Assembly: GCF_033568475.1 (NCBI RefSeq)
Contig: NC_133120.1
Location: 51,205,751 to 51,269,750 of the forward strand
Reading direction: 5' to 3'
From: Henckelia pumila
Taxonomy: Eukaryota > Streptophyta > Magnoliopsida > Lamiales > Gesneriaceae
DNA length: 64,000 bases
Under the pieces are notes generated by a model. It had not been told where the DNA came from. It made no database searches and saw only the letters and a program-made list of their open reading frames with translations. Below are positions 38,897 to 51,670 of this stretch, piece after piece. The first letter of the stretch is position 1. Each line of letters starts with the position of its first letter. The position numbers and the translations under genes were made by a program.

Positions 38897-39637
38897 CTAA
38901 CTCTTGACTGTTGTGGGTGGAGGTAAATTTTGAATAACTTGCACCTTGGCCCTGTCCACCTCGATCCCCTGTTCAGAAATTCGGTGACCCAGAACTATAC
39001 CTTCTGTCACCATGAAATGACACTTCTCCCAGTTCAGCACCAAATTTGTCTCCTCGCATCTCATTAACACAGAATTCAAGTTATGCAGACATGCATCAAA
39101 AGATTGACCGAAAATAGAGAAATCATCCATGAAAATTTCTAAAAATTTTTCGACCATATCATGAAAAATGGCAGTCATGCATCTCTGAAAAATAGCAGGA
39201 GCGTTACACAATCCGAAAGGCATACGTCTATAGGCAAACGTACCATATGGGCAAGTGAAAGTCATTTTATCCTGGTCTTTAGGTGCAATCGCTATTTTAT
39301 TGTATCCTGAGTACCCATATAAAAAATAGTAAAACTCATACCCAGCCAATCTCTCTAGCATTTGATCAATGAACGGGAGAGGAAAATGATCCTTACGGGT
39401 CGCGTCATTTAATTTTCTATAATCTATGCACACACGCCAACTTGTAACTGTCCTAGTAGGTATTAATTCATTATTCTCATTCTTTATGACAGTTATCCCC
39501 CCTTTATTTGGTACACACTGCACTGGACTCACCCATGGACTATCAGAAATAGGATAAATGATACCTGCGTCCAACAGTTTGATCGTCTCAGCTTTTACAA
39601 CTTCCTGCATCTTCGGGTTTAGTCTCCTCTATGGTTG
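38897..39637 (-). pseudogene. D reverse transcriptase (frameshifted)
   Basis: The segment contains [37 protein letters not shown] and the catalytic box FMDDFSIFG near 39120. A frameshift and a TAG (probably from CAG) near 39625-39655 separate it from the protease frame. It aligns closely with the RT of E. Confidence 0.88.
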
Positions 39638-39639
39638 GA

Positions 39640-41022
39640 CTAATGGGTTGATCTCTCTTCCATTAAGATCTTGTGCATGCATATGGACGGATTTATTCCT
39701 TTGATATCTGCCACTTTCCAAGCAAATACACTCTTGTGATTCTTGAGCACATCCATTAATCTGGCCTCCATCTCACCTGTCAAAGAAGACAAAATTATGA
39801 CAGGTAAATTATCATTCTCACCTAAAAATACATATTTGAGATGGGTAGGCAATGGTTTCAATTCCAAAGTGGGTGGTTCCTCATTGCTTGGTTTCTGAAG
39901 GACTAAATCCTTCCGGTCGCCAAGATCTTCAAGTCTAAGCTTTCCACCTCTTCTCCATGACTGGTTGTCATTCAAATATGCAGTCATATCTTCAATTTCA
40001 TCACTGAAATCGTCCACATGCTCAGATATAAGTGCAGTTTCTAATGGTTCCTGAAAAGTATCCTGCACATAATCAAATAACAGTGAATCCACTACATCTA
40101 GTTGAAAACATTCTTCATTATTCTGAGAAAATTTTAAAGCATTAAAAACATCAAACGAAATTTTTTCTTCTCCCACTCTCAAAAGCAACTCTCCCTTCTG
40201 GACATCTATTAGTGCCTTTCCTGTTGCCAGGAAAGGTCTACCCAAGATGAGTGGCATATCCAAATCCTCTTCCATATCTAACACCACGAAGTCCACGGGG
40301 AAGATGAATTTGTCCAATTTTACAAGTACGACCTTGATTATACCCCGTGGATATTTGATGGACCTGTCCGCCAGTTGTAACGACATTCTGGTGGACTTTG
40401 GTTCTCCCATGTTCGATTTCTTAAACATAGAGTAAGGCATTAGATTTATACTCGCACCCAAATCACACAAAGCCTTATGAAATTGAACATCATTAATTAC
40501 ACAGGGTATAGAGAAACTCCCTGGATCCTTTTGCTTTAGTGGGATTTTATTCTGAACCAGCGCCGAGCAGTTTTTCGTCAGACTTATCATCGCATGCTCC
40601 TCCAATTTCCTCTTGTTAGAGAGGATCTCTTTCAAGAATTTCTCATAACTTGGCATTTGCATCAGTGCATTAGCGAAGGGTATATTGATATTCAATTTTT
40701 TAAACACTTCTAAGAATTTACCAAACTGAGAGTCTAGCTTGGCCTTCTTAAGAGCTGCAGGAAAAGGTGGTGGTGCAACAATTTTTGATTGTGAAGTGGG
40801 TTGGGGTGTTAAGATAGACGACTTACCTGAAGTTTTTTCTGATGTAACTGTTTCTGGCTCTTTCTCGTTTTTTTGTTCAGGCTCGACCGTCTTTCCACTC
40901 CTTAATTCAATTGCTTTCACCTGTTCTTTCGGATTCTTCTCAGTGTCACTTGGAAAAGTACCCTGATCTCTGCTGGAAATTGATTTGGCCAATTGCCCTA
41001 TTTGATTCTCCAGATTCTTTAT
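39640..41022 (-). pseudogene. D gag C-terminus and protease
   Basis: The frame follows gag after a single TAG at 41020-41022. The linker is Lys/Glu-rich. The protease-like domain has CDLGASINLMPYSMF, where DLGAS replaces the usual DTGAS as in other Athila elements, and GRPFLATG. It ends in the RT connection at KGINPSICMHKI. Confidence 0.87.
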
Positions 41023-42297
41023 CTATGCATCTTGATTCTGCATGAGGGTTTCAGTAGATGATATAAACTTCTGCATCATCTGCTCCAAACTTGATTTCTC
41101 CTCTTGAGGCTGCCTGCTGTAGTTCTGATTTCCATATGCTTTATTATTCTGTCCACCCCACGAGAAATTTGGATGTTGTTTCCACCCTGGATTGTATGAA
41201 TTCGAAAATGGGTCATTCCTTGGGCGATTTTGATTTCCCATGTGACTTGCCATAACTCCCTCTGGTTGAGAAAATGTTTGACAGTCTTTCGTGAAATGCT
41301 CTGCACCACATTTTTCACACCACACTTCTTGTACTCGCATCACAGAGTTTCCCACGCTTAGCTCCTCAATCCTTTTGTTCATGACTTCAAGTTGAGCAGC
41401 CACTGATGTGAATGCATCAATTTGATGAATTCCAAAAGATTTCCGGGCTGCACCCCTTTCAGATTGAGGATGATAGTTACTAGATTCCATTTCCTCGATT
41501 AATTCAAAGCCATCCTCTGACAATTTTCGCAGAAGATTTCCACCTGCAGCTGCATCTAACATGGTACGATTTGAGTGAGTAAGACCATAGTAAAAAGTTT
41601 GTACCACAAGACCCTCTGGTAATTGGTGGTGTGGATATCTTCGCAGTAGATCCTTGTAGCGCTCCCATGCTTCGTAAAACGTTTCCTGTTCTCCTTGGGA
41701 AAAAGTTGTGATATCAGCTCTCAGCTTCATTGACTTAGATGGTGGAAAGTATTTGGTGAGGAAAGACTTCGCCAAATCATCCCAAGTCATGATGGAACCT
41801 GCAGGTAAATTCGTCAGCCATGCTTTCGCCTTGTCTCGCAGTGAAAAAGGGAATAAACGCAACCGAATAGCGTCATCAGAAACTCCCTGTATCTTGAATG
41901 TATCACAAATTTCCAGAAAATTTGTGATGTGTACATATGGTTCATCGATGACACTCCCACCAAATTGAAGTGTGTTCTGAATCATTTGAAGAATGGCCGG
42001 CTTTATCTCAAAGTGATTAGCTGCTACAGTTGGCCGGATGATGCTTGGTCTAGCACCTTCAATGTTTGGTAAGGCAAGATCCATCATGGATCTGTAAACT
42101 GGTTGTTCCTGTTCATGCTCTTCTTCCATTTCTTGTTCCTGTTGTTGCCTTCTTCTCCTATGAAAAGTTCTCTCGATTTCTGAATCAAAAGGCAATAGTT
42201 CCTCAGGTGAGTGTTGCATGTACTGCAAGAGAATCATGCAATCCACAGATGGAAAAGAGTGATTAAAATTGTAATAGAGAAAAATCAAATAAAACAA
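41023..42297 (-). pseudogene. D gag
   Basis: This 424-codon frame holds the Athila-type retrotransposon gag domain (LRLFPFSLRDKAKAWL, FSQGEQETFYEAWERY). A degenerate knuckle (CEKCGAEHFTKDC, CX2CX3HX4C) and a Gln/Asn-rich tail follow. One nonsense codon ends it ahead of the protease frame. It packages the element's RNA (family knowledge). Confidence 0.88.
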
Positions 42298-42313
42298 ATT
42301 AAAATCTATTTAG

Positions 42314-42331
42314 TCCCCGGCAACGGCACCA
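42314..42331 (-). other. Primer-binding site of element D (tRNA-Asp type)
   Basis: The minus strand reads TGGTGCCGTTGCCGGGGA, one base different from the site in E. It lies six bases from the 5' LTR. Athila/Tat elements typically use tRNA-Asp. Confidence 0.88.
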
Positions 42332-42337
42332 AAAACT

Positions 42338-42671
42338 TGATCGACGGAATACTAACACTTAAATTTTCTTTACAAATCTCTCAAATCCAGTCGATAATAA
42401 TCGCAAGTGCACGATTCAAGTTATAATAAAATGTACTGAGTACGAGTATCGTCCTCAGGGACTAACGATAGTAATTTGTCTTGTTGATTTTTAACTACAC
42501 AAAATGTCTCAAATTTGATTTTTATTGAAATTATCTAATATTTAAAATTAATAACTCAACGTAAATAAAAGTGAATTTCACAACCAAACAATCAATTCTC
42601 ATATTGAAGAATACCAATTCAAAATGATTTTGTTGGAATTTCGGTTCACCTTTCCCCTAATTGAACTGGAC
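42338..42671 (-). repeat. 5' LTR of element D, part 1 (up to the B2 insertion)
   Basis: It matches the first part of 22557-24008. It is cut at TGGAC by B2 and resumes at 63032. Confidence 0.93.
42667..42671. repeat. Target-site duplication TGGAC of B2 (partner 63027-63031)
   Basis: The same five bases flank B2 on both sides. Collapsing them restores the D LTR text seen uninterrupted at about 22881-22903. Confidence 0.95.
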
Positions 42672-44779
42672 TGTGAGACCTCGATTCTAAACCACTAATC
42701 TCGGATTAAACAACAATTAAGCGAACAAGAATCCAAGAGTAAAACAATTCAAAGTTTTTTTTTTTTTTTTAAATGCCGCGCGCCCGCGCGAAGAACCAAG
42801 CTCGCGCGTGCGCGGGCTTCAACAACCGAGACCAACCAAAGGCTCGCGCCCGCGCGAGGTACCAAGCTCGCGCACGCGCGGACAAACAATTCAAAGGCCC
42901 AACAGAGGCCTCGCACGCGCGCGAGGAACGCCTCGCCCGCGCGCGGAAGGCCTGGGCAGAAATGCTCAGGCTGCAGAAAAATAAAGAAAGGATTCCGCGC
43001 TTGGTCCGACATGCCTTCAAATACATATGCAATAACAGGGTGTAGGGAAACATGCCATAACAAGTCATGCTTTCAGAAGGCCTAAAAACAACCAGAAGTC
43101 TAAATCGATACAACAACAACATACTTTGATTTTAGATTACAATCCGAATACAAACTAATTCGAATAACAAAAAATATCAAGTTCGAGTTCTAACATGCTT
43201 CAATCTTAAACTAGATAAACATGCTAATTCGACTTCTAAACCGAGTCTCACTTCTACTACTTGCCCTCGAAGCTAACCATGCCTCTTCTGACTTGTTCCT
43301 GCCCCACCTGTTGCCAAGTACACATACAAAACAAAGCAACAGCCGGATAACCGGTGAGAACGACATTCCCAGGAAAAGCAACATAACAAGTAATACAAGT
43401 AACAAACATGCTTTCAATACAATAACAAAATCAAAACATCGTAATGAAATGCATGTCTTTAAACAGGGATATCAAATCTGATAACGAGGGATTGCTGCTG
43501 TGCCTTTGGGATCCCGAGGATAAGATCACGTAACAACTCACCGACTCTCCCAATCGAGGTGGTGCCACGTATCTCACTCCTCTAGACTTTGAGCAACTAT
43601 AATGTGTATGCTAGCACCAGACGAAATGACTACGACCTGGGCCACTCAATCATAGTTCCCAAACGTCTAAACAAAAAGGGCGGTTCTGCCCGCTGAAACA
43701 AGATTGGCTCAAGATGAATGCATAACAGAAACATAAAACATAATCCTTTTAACAAAACCAATACAATCAAACAATACACAAGTTCCTCATGCTAGAACAA
43801 GTGTAGATGCAAGTATGAGATTTCAAAAGGGAAAACTCGAGAACCACAGTCCCGAGTATGCTATCCCGCTACGATGACTGCTTTTACCTTTCAATGCAGT
43901 AGCTCCAACTCTGGATAAGCTACAAAAGAGATTGTATAAACAACTACACAATCTAACAACAACAAGGCAACGGTTCAAGGAAAACTCTTTATACCGTTCT
44001 TCGTCCAATTCTCTGAAACGATCAAACAGCTGCTAACTCTGGGCTTGACAACTCCAAATGAATCTGTTCAGATACAAGAGATGATTGATCAATAACCACG
44101 ATCAACTTACAAGCCAAGTTCAAACTCAAAAACGGTTCAAAATCTCCAAAAACTCAAACCGACGGCATAACGGCTATAACTGAACAAACCGGCAACGCAT
44201 ACAGCAGTTCAATACTGATAACAACTCAATTCAATGCTAATACAACAACAACAAGACAAACCCAACAAATCTCAAAACCATGATTTTCGAAAATGGCTTC
44301 CAAAAATCATAACAAATCCGAACGTCGCTCTATTTTAAAACTGACAGATAATAAAAGATCAGAACTCTGTAGAGAACAACATACTCGAATCTAGAACGAT
44401 TCTAACAACATCCAAAAACTAGAATGTATCCGATCGTAGAAAAACTTACGGTATAACGGAGCTCTCGCTGCAGTGATCGTTAAACTTCCTTCAGAAATAA
44501 TTTCTAACGGCCGGATCGAGCTCGGACTGAAATCCAAAAGCTTGAAAAGGAGATGGGGCGTTTCAATGGAGGAGGAGGAGCCGGCTAAGGAAGGAGAAGG
44601 ATGAATGAGAAAAGTCAAAAGTTGAGTAGATAATATAACAAATCCATTATTTGCGTTTTAGTCCCTAAAATTTCCAAAATTTGCAAAAAGGACCTTGATC
44701 AAAATCAAGTCGGCTCGTGAACTCTGCAATCTCCGATTAACTCAAATAAACTCATTTAAGATAAAAATGGGGCGTCACA
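42672..44779 (-). repeat. 3' LTR of B2 (2108 bp)
   Basis: It runs from TGTGAGACCTCG to GGCGTCACA on +. Small Arg/Ala-rich ORFs here arise only from the GC-rich hairpins. Confidence 0.94.
42780..42946 (-). repeat. Three GC-rich 34-bp hairpin units in the B2 LTR
   Basis: The units start at 42780, 42846 and 42913 (66-67 base spacing). The second shows arms GCGCCCGCGCGA and TCGCGCACGCGC around GGTACCAAGC. This is the same 12-10-12 design as in B1 and D but of different sequence and spacing. The copy in the 5' LTR begins at 61027. Confidence 0.88.
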
Positions 44780-44792
44780 ATTCTCCCCCACT
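44780..44792 (-). other. Polypurine tract of B2
   Basis: The minus strand reads AGTGGGGGAGAAT next to the 3' LTR, as in B1. Confidence 0.9.
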
Positions 44793-44876
44793 AAGAAGAG
44801 ATTTCGTCCTCGAAATCAACGAGAACCACAACTCAAAGATAGAATAAAGAACTAAAGACAGTAAGAAGAACTCACG

Positions 44877-47800
44877 TCATCCGAATAGCTCTGGAAAACG
44901 CTGTCTCATGTCAGACTCTGTCTCCCAAGTCGCTTCCTCAACACCGTGACGGCTCCACTGCACCTTCACTAACGGAATCAACTTGGTCCTGAGTTGCTTT
45001 TTCTTTCCGATCAAGGATCTGAATCGGTCGCTCAAAATAGCTCAGAGTCTCGTCTAACTCGGCTTCGTCAGGCTGAAGGATATGAGAAGGATCTGGATGA
45101 TACTTTCGCATCATAGAGACGTGAAAAACGTCGTGAATACCAGATAAAGACGGAGGAAGTGCAATTCTGTAGGCAAGATCGCCTATCTTCTCGAGAATCT
45201 CGTACGGACCAATGAATCTCGGAGATAACTTTCCTCTCTTACCGAATCTGACGGTGCCTCTGAACGGAGAAATCTTAAGGAATACATGGTCTCCCTGCTC
45301 AAAACTCAGAGGTCGACGTCTGACATTCGCATACTTTGCTTGTCTATCTTGAGCTGTCTTCATTCTGGTCTGAATGACCTTAACCTGTTCTGCCATAACT
45401 CGAAGCATATCCGGCCCCAAATCTGGTGACTCAGATAAATCATCCCAAAACAACGGAGATCAGCATTTCTTACCATACAATGCCTCAAAAGGTGCCATAC
45501 CGATACTCGCTTGGAAGCTGTTGTTGTAAGAAAACTCAACAAGAGGCAAAGAATCCTGCCAACTAGTGCCAAAGTCTAGCACTACCGCTCGCAGCATATC
45601 CTCCAACGTCTGGATAGTCCGCTCTGACTGTCCATCTGTCTGAGGATGATAAGCTGTACTCAGATGCAATCGAGTACCAAGCGCCTCTTGCAAACTATGC
45701 CAGAAGTGCGAAGTGAATCTCGGGTCTCTGTCTGAAACGATCGACTTCGGCACCCCATGCAATCTCACAACATTGCTAACATAAAGCTCAGCCATCTGAT
45801 CATGACGATACGTCATCCTGTAAGGAATAAAGCAAGCTGACTTCGTCAATCGGTCGATTACTACCCAAATGGCATCGCATCCTCGAACAGATCGTGGTAG
45901 CTTCATGACGAAATCCATAGAAATGTGATCCCATTTCCAATCAGGAACAGATAAGCTGTGCAATAGACCACCTGGTCTCTTCCGCTCTGCTTTCACTTGC
46001 TGACAGTTCAAACACCGTGACACAAACCTCGCGATGTCGCTCTTCATTCTCTTCCACCAGAACTGACTCTTTAGATCATTGTACATCTTACGACCTCCAG
46101 GATGAATGCTAAACCGACTGCAATGAGCCTCTCGGAGAATACGCTGTCTCAACTCCGAAATATCAGGCACAACAATACGGTTATTCACAAACAAAACGTC
46201 ATCTCTAACCTGGAATTCTGACTGATGCCCAGTTCTGACTTTCTCTACTGAAACCTGAATGCTCGGCTCAGACTTTTGTGCTTCTCTGATTGCAACAAAC
46301 AACTCCGGCTCGGCTTGAATAGCAAACACTCTGATAGTCTCCCTATCTGTTTCAAACTCTAAACCGGAAGTGCAACAATCATCGACCAACTGAGAAACAC
46401 CGATAGTTGAAAGAGATAAAGAACAAAGCTTTTGGCTCAAGGCATCTGCAACTGCATTCGACTTCCCTGGATAATACTTGATCTCACAGTCGAAATCCTT
46501 CAACAGATCTAACCATCTTCTCTGTCTCATATTCAGCTCTGCCTGTGAAAACAAGTACTTAAGACTCTTATGATCAGAAAAGATCTCGAAAGACTCACCA
46601 TAAAGATAGTGACGCCAGATATTCAAAGCAAATACAATCGCTGCAAGTTCAAGATCATAAACAGGATAACGAGTCTCGTGCGGTTTCAGCTGCCTCGATG
46701 CATACGCTATCACATGCTTATGCTGCATAAGAACACAACCCAAACCTCGGTTAGAAGCATCACAATACACTGTGAAACCTCCAGTACCCTTCGGAATAGA
46801 AAGAATTGGAGCACTGGTCAGTCTCCTCTTCAGATCAACAAAGCTAGCCTCACAATCTGTAGTCCAGACAAAAGGCGCATTTTTTTGAGTCAGCTGGGTA
46901 ATAGGCTTGGCAATAGATGAGAAACCCTCGATGAAACGACGGTAATAACCAGCTAAACCCATGAAGCTTCGGATCTCAGGTACTGATGTCGGTCTAGGCC
47001 AATTCATAACCGCTTCGATTTTGCTGGGATCGACAGAAATCCCATCTTCAGAAATAATATGACCGATAAAGACAACTCGATCTAACCAGAATTCGCATTT
47101 CGATAGCTTGGCAAACAACTGCTCAACTCGCAAAATCTGCAAGACGATTCTCAAGTGCTCTGCATGGTCAGTACGGTTCTTCGAGTAGATAAGAATATCA
47201 TCGATGAAAATAATGACGAACTCATCTAAATAACACTGAAAGATACGGTTCATCAAACCCATAAAAATAGCTGGAGCGTTAGTCAAACCGAACGGCATGA
47301 CTATAAACTCAAAGTGACCATACCTCGTTCTGAATGCGGTCTTAAGAACATCTTCCTCTCGCACTCTCAGCTGATGGTAGCCTGACCTCAGATCAATCTT
47401 AGAGTAGACAGAAGAACCCTGCAGTTGATCGAACAAGTCATCTATTCGGGGTAAAGGATACCTGTTCTTAACTGTAGCCTGATTCAATTGACGGTAGTCG
47501 ATACAGAGCCTCATAGAACCATCCTTCTTCCGAACGAATAGAACAGGAGCACCCCAAGGCGATACACTAGGTCTGATGTATCACTTGGCAATCAAATCCT
47601 CAAGCTGCTCCTTCAACTCTCTCAATTCAACAAGTGCCATACGATAAGGAGCTTTTGAAATAGGTTGAGTACCTGGCACTAAGTCAATGCTGAATTCAAC
47701 CTCTCGAATGGGTGGCAATCCAGGAACATCTTTCGGAAACACATCAGCAAAATCTCTAACCACTGGTAAGTCAACCAAAGCTGGGCTAGATTTCAGTACA

Positions 47801-48171
47801 TCAACCGCATAAACCAAAAATCCTTTTGCACCTCTCTGTAACAAACGAGTCATAGATAACACTGAAATCAAAGGAATTCTAGATCGAGAACCCTTACCAA
47901 AGAATTTCCACTCGTCTGCCATTTCAGGTCTGAACCTGACAACTTTCAGAAAACAATCAACTGTTGCCCTGTACTTGGTCAAAGCATCTATACCGACAAT
48001 ACAATCAAAATCTGACAACCCAAGCACAATACAGTCGAATTCTAACAAGTTCCCCTTGAAACAAAGTTCACAGTTCCTGACTAGTCGGACAGAAACAATT
48101 CCTCCACCCAAAGGTGAAGTAACAGCTACTACTGTAGGCAACAATTCAGTTGGCAAAGCATGCAATAACAC
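44877..48171 (-). pseudogene. B2 pol: RT, RNase H, integrase, chromodomain (broken)
   Basis: RT with [10 protein letters not shown] near 47195, RNase H, HHCC and DDE integrase, and the chromodomain-like tail are all present and align with B1. Breaks: GGA to TGA near 47582 before RT; CGA to TGA near 45454 in the integrase; and one extra A near 45000 shifting the chromodomain frame. The central 684 codons (45460-47514) are open. Confidence 0.92.
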
Positions 48172-49489
48172 ATATTTCTCAGAGATAAAGGAATGGGAAG
48201 CACCTGTATCTCAAGACATGAGCAGAATGACCGAAAATCGAACAGTTACCTGCTATGACATCGTCAGGTGCTGCCTGAGCCTGATCCTCTGTCAATGCAA
48301 AGACTCGTGCTTGCTGTCTCGGAGGCTGATTTGCACTAGAGCTACCTCCCTGTCTGTTCTGCTGTTGCTAGAGTTGGAAAGAGTGCACTGCAGACGACTG
48401 CCTCTCCGGCTGAGCTGCAGGTCTAGACGAACTCCCACTCTGAGCTCTATCTCTATTACGTTGAGGGCACACTTTAGAAAAGTGTCCCGGTTGCTGACAT
48501 GTGTTACAATTGCCGAAGACTCCCACACACTGATCCGGTGAGTGTCTTCCTCCACACTTGCTGCAGTACAAGGATGATGATCTAGAACTCGGTCCTGAAC
48601 CGAATTGCTTCGAACCACTGGAACTGGACGAACTGTTCCCCTGTCTCTTGAACTGTTTACCTCTTGCCTTGTACTGATCCTTTCTGTTTCCCCCACTGTT
48701 TCCACCTTCATACCTCTGCTGCTGGTTCAGATGTTGAGGTGGCTGATTCTGGTACTGAGATGGTTGGTTCTGATACTGCCTCTGCTGCTGAGGTGCCCCC
48801 TGATTACCTCTTTGCCTCCACAAGCCTGCTTCTGCTCCCTTTGCATAATTCATGGCATCCGCAAAGTTGCTAGGCCTGTTGGTGTTAACCAACGTGAAGA
48901 CATCGGGGTTCAACCCGTTGATGAACTGATCTGCCTTAGCTTCTTCATCTCCGGCAATTAGCGGTGCAAAACGCAACAGACTATCGAACTTAGCCACGTA
49001 CTCTTCAATGTTCAGATTCCCTTGCCTCAGATTTGCAAACTCTACTCCCTTATCCTTACGATACGAGATAGGGAAAAACCGCTTATAAAACTCAGATTTA
49101 AAAAGAGTCCAAGTAACCTCTATACCTCTACTCTCAAATGCTTTCTTTGTCATGATCCACCAGCTCTTAGCACCACCACGCAGCTGATGAATTACTAACC
49201 TGATTCGGCGGTCATCTGTGTAGTCAATGGAATCAAACAACTGATCCATATCATCCAACCAACTCTCACAGTCAACTGGATTTTCTGAACCCATCAACAA
49301 TGGCGGATTGAACGACTGAAACCTCTTCAGCAAGGTTTCCATAGGAGTCGCTGAAGCATCCAATTGATCAACCTCAGTGCTAGCTTGCTCAGTCGCAGGG
49401 ATAACTGGTGGTGTGTTTCTGTTTATCACTCGACGAGGACCCATCTGATAATCAAAGGTTAGCACACGAGATATCTCAATCGCTACCAT
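48172..49489 (-). pseudogene. B2 gag and protease N-terminus (broken)
   Basis: The gag start is not certain; the Met at 49441 (MGPRRVINRNTPP) is a likelier start than 49489. The gag domain, a Gln-rich linker and two Cys-rich knuckle-like motifs (the second CX2CX4HX4C) match B1. A TAG near 48368 stands for a CAG in B1. In the protease, a 2-base deletion near 48215 removes the frame through the catalytic Asp-Thr-Gly. Confidence 0.9.
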
Positions 49490-49730
49490 CAGTGCCCTTA
49501 CAACCGCTTGGAATACCGAATACCAGTCGAGAACAGAAACAGTTATATCTCAAGTAGATCATGCTTTATTAATTTAAATCACACAACCATGTAATTCAAA
49601 TAATTCTCAAACAATAAAGCATGCTCGCATGGAATTAAGTACACAATTAAATAATTCAAACACATGCGAGGAGTCATTGCACACAGACTCGATCTACCCC
49701 GCTCACTCTAGTTCGACCAAGAATCTTAAC

Positions 49731-49742
49731 GCTTTGATACCA
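49731..49742 (-). other. Primer-binding site of B2 (initiator tRNA-Met, one mismatch)
   Basis: The minus strand reads TGGTATCAAAGC, one base off the perfect sites in A and C, close to the 5' LTR at 49748. Confidence 0.85.
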
Positions 49743-49747
49743 CTTAA

Positions 49748-49797
49748 TGTGAGACCTCGATTCTAAACCACTAATCTCGGATTAAACAACAATTAAG
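49748..49797 (-). repeat. 5' LTR of B2, part 1 (up to the E insertion)
   Basis: The first 50 bases match 42672-42721. The LTR resumes after E at 60965. Confidence 0.93.
49793..49797. repeat. Target-site duplication TTAAG of element E (partner 60960-60964)
   Basis: This perfect 5-bp repeat flanks E inside the B2 LTR. The uninterrupted LTR reads acaattaagcgaac at 42710-42723. Confidence 0.95.
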
Positions 49798-50371
49798 TGA
49801 TGAAACTTAAAATTTGTAATTATTTATATGTTAAAAAGTGTGTTTTAAAATTTAAGTTTAATTAAAATTATGAAGTTGTATTATTTTAGTGTTATGTGTT
49901 TATATTTAAATGTTTTACTAAAATGTTGTATTTTACGGTTTGCGCAGGTTTGGTAAAAATAAAATTACTCAAGCTACAGTGGTCATAATGGAGTAATCTC
50001 AAAACCTGTAGAATCACAAAAGAGGCATCTTCAACTTTGTAGAAGACAAGAAATTCCAAAAACTTCATTAAGATGATCAAAATAATAAAACATCAAAATG
50101 GAGATAGATTTACTTTTACTATGACCAGCTTGGAGTAAAAATATCATAAGTATTTCATATTTTATCCAAAAGGGGTGAATGAGTTGTCCAAACACATCTA
50201 CACAAAATATCCTACATGTTCTATGTTGAAAAGAAAGGCTGAATCGGTGGTCTAAGGCATCAAACATGCCAATTAAAGTTGGGTCATGGTATTGACATTC
50301 AAGGAGACAAGCACCCACCAACTTTACTATTTCACATTTAATAAGCCTTGGACTCTTCCTCTCATTTGGCC

Positions 50372-50380
50372 TATAAATAG
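50372..50380 (+). promoter_or_regulatory. TATA box in the E 5' LTR
   Basis: TATAAATAG marks the likely U3/R promoter. The copy in the 3' LTR is 9369 bases downstream. Confidence 0.65.
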
Positions 50381-50872
50381 ATGTGTTGTATAAGCTTTGT
50401 AGTGTGCAAGAGTGTAGAGAATTCTTCATTTGTAAAATAAATATTGTGTGTGTGAGAATAAAGTTTGAGTGTGCAAGTTTCTCAAGTTCAAGTATGAAAT
50501 TTCTTTTATCTTTATTCTTGAGTTTCATGTTCATGGAAAGCTAAATCTTTTTATGTCAAGGTGAAAAGGTTTCATTGTTGGTCAAGTAAGATTGTCTATA
50601 TTTTGTATATTCTTTTCTTTTCTATTTTTATTTTTACTAATTGATCTTTATTTGTAGGTATAATTTTGGATGATTTGTTGTTATCTATTTACATCAAATG
50701 CTTGGTACCTTGAATGTGGTTACCTTGATTTGTTGTCAAATATGATACAATAATTACTACAATAATTATATACTATAAATATATGTATCTATTTATAATA
50801 AAGTCATATATATTATTTAGACGATAGCGTGACACTGTCGGTTGTTCTAAATAATATATTGTGATTTGAACT

Positions 50873-50998
50873 AACATTTACTTTATCGCATCTAACTTTT
50901 ACTTTATCGCAACTAACATTTACTTTTCCGCAACTAACATTTACTTTCTCGCATCTAACTTTTACTTTTCCGCAACTAACATTTACTTTATCGCATCT
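50873..50998 (+). repeat. Six 21-bp tandem units in the E LTR
   Basis: The units are variants of aac(a/t)tttactttatcgcatct, exactly 6 x 21 bp. They lie between the two copies of a segment with inverted repeats atattatttaga / tctaaataatat. The same array is at 60242-60367. Confidence 0.92.
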
Positions 50999-51596
50999 AA
51001 CATAAAGTCATATATTTTATTTAGACGATAGCGTGGCTCTGCCGGTTGTTCTAAATAAAATATTGTGATTTGATCTAACATTTACTTTTATGTCAATTTA
51101 TATTTATGCATTTATATATATTATGGGTACCATGTATTAAATATCGGTGGATATTAATATAGTGGGAACTATATTATATGATATACTTGTTTAAATATTT
51201 AATTGTTCTTTTTATGTTTATATTTATTCATCTATATATATATTATGGGTACCATGTATTAAATATCGGTTAATCTGATATTAATATAGTGGGAACTATA
51301 TTATATGATATACTTGTTTAAATATTTCATTGTTCTTTTATGTTTATTTTTATTTTAGTTTCTTTTATTTATTTTTATTTAGCAATCTTAATTAAACCAA
51401 CAATGAACCTTTGAAACCTTGACAATTTTATAATTTGTGTATTTGAAGTTTTATAATAATATTTTCATCTATAATATATTATTGCTAAAATTAAACTTAC
51501 AACATCCTCTCCGTGGATCGATCTCGTACTCACGAGTATATTACTTGCAGACAACCTACACTTGGGTGAATTACAATTTAAGTTGTAGCAAGTTTT

Positions 51597-51614
51597 TGGC
51601 GCCGTTGCCGGGGA
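51597..51614 (+). other. Primer-binding site of element E (tRNA-Asp)
   Basis: TGGCGCCGTTGCCGGGGA begins six bases after the 5' LTR and is complementary to the 3' end of plant tRNA-Asp. A possible 5' splice site GAG|GTATAA overlaps its end at 51616. Confidence 0.94.
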
Positions 51615-51670
51615 GGTATAAATTAAGTTTAATTTTGTTATTATGTAAATAGTATGTTGTTTTTAATTGT

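Larger units (their letters stand above)
49798..51590 (+). repeat. 5' LTR of element E (1793 bp)
   Basis: It runs from TGATGAAACTT to AGTTGTAGCA. It holds a 21-bp tandem array and two further internal duplications: about 85 bp at 50800 and 51004, and about 115 bp at 51115 and 51236. The small ORFs on the opposite strand repeat identically in the other LTR and are not genes. Confidence 0.96.

Noticed and set aside
42749..43122. Overlapping Arg/Ala-rich ORFs of about 100-117 codons in the B2 LTR
   Set aside because: They arise from the GC-rich hairpin units and recur in the other LTR copy; no start context or homology supports them.
49892..50534. ORF of 167 codons antisense in the E LTR, repeated at 59261-59861
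   Set aside because: It is antisense to the promoter region, present in both LTRs, changed by a 1-bp indel between them, and has no recognisable domain.
50873..50998. Regular 21-bp array that could suggest a CRISPR-like repeat
   Set aside because: The units are contiguous with no unique spacers, vary at fixed positions, and lie in both LTRs of a plant retrotransposon.
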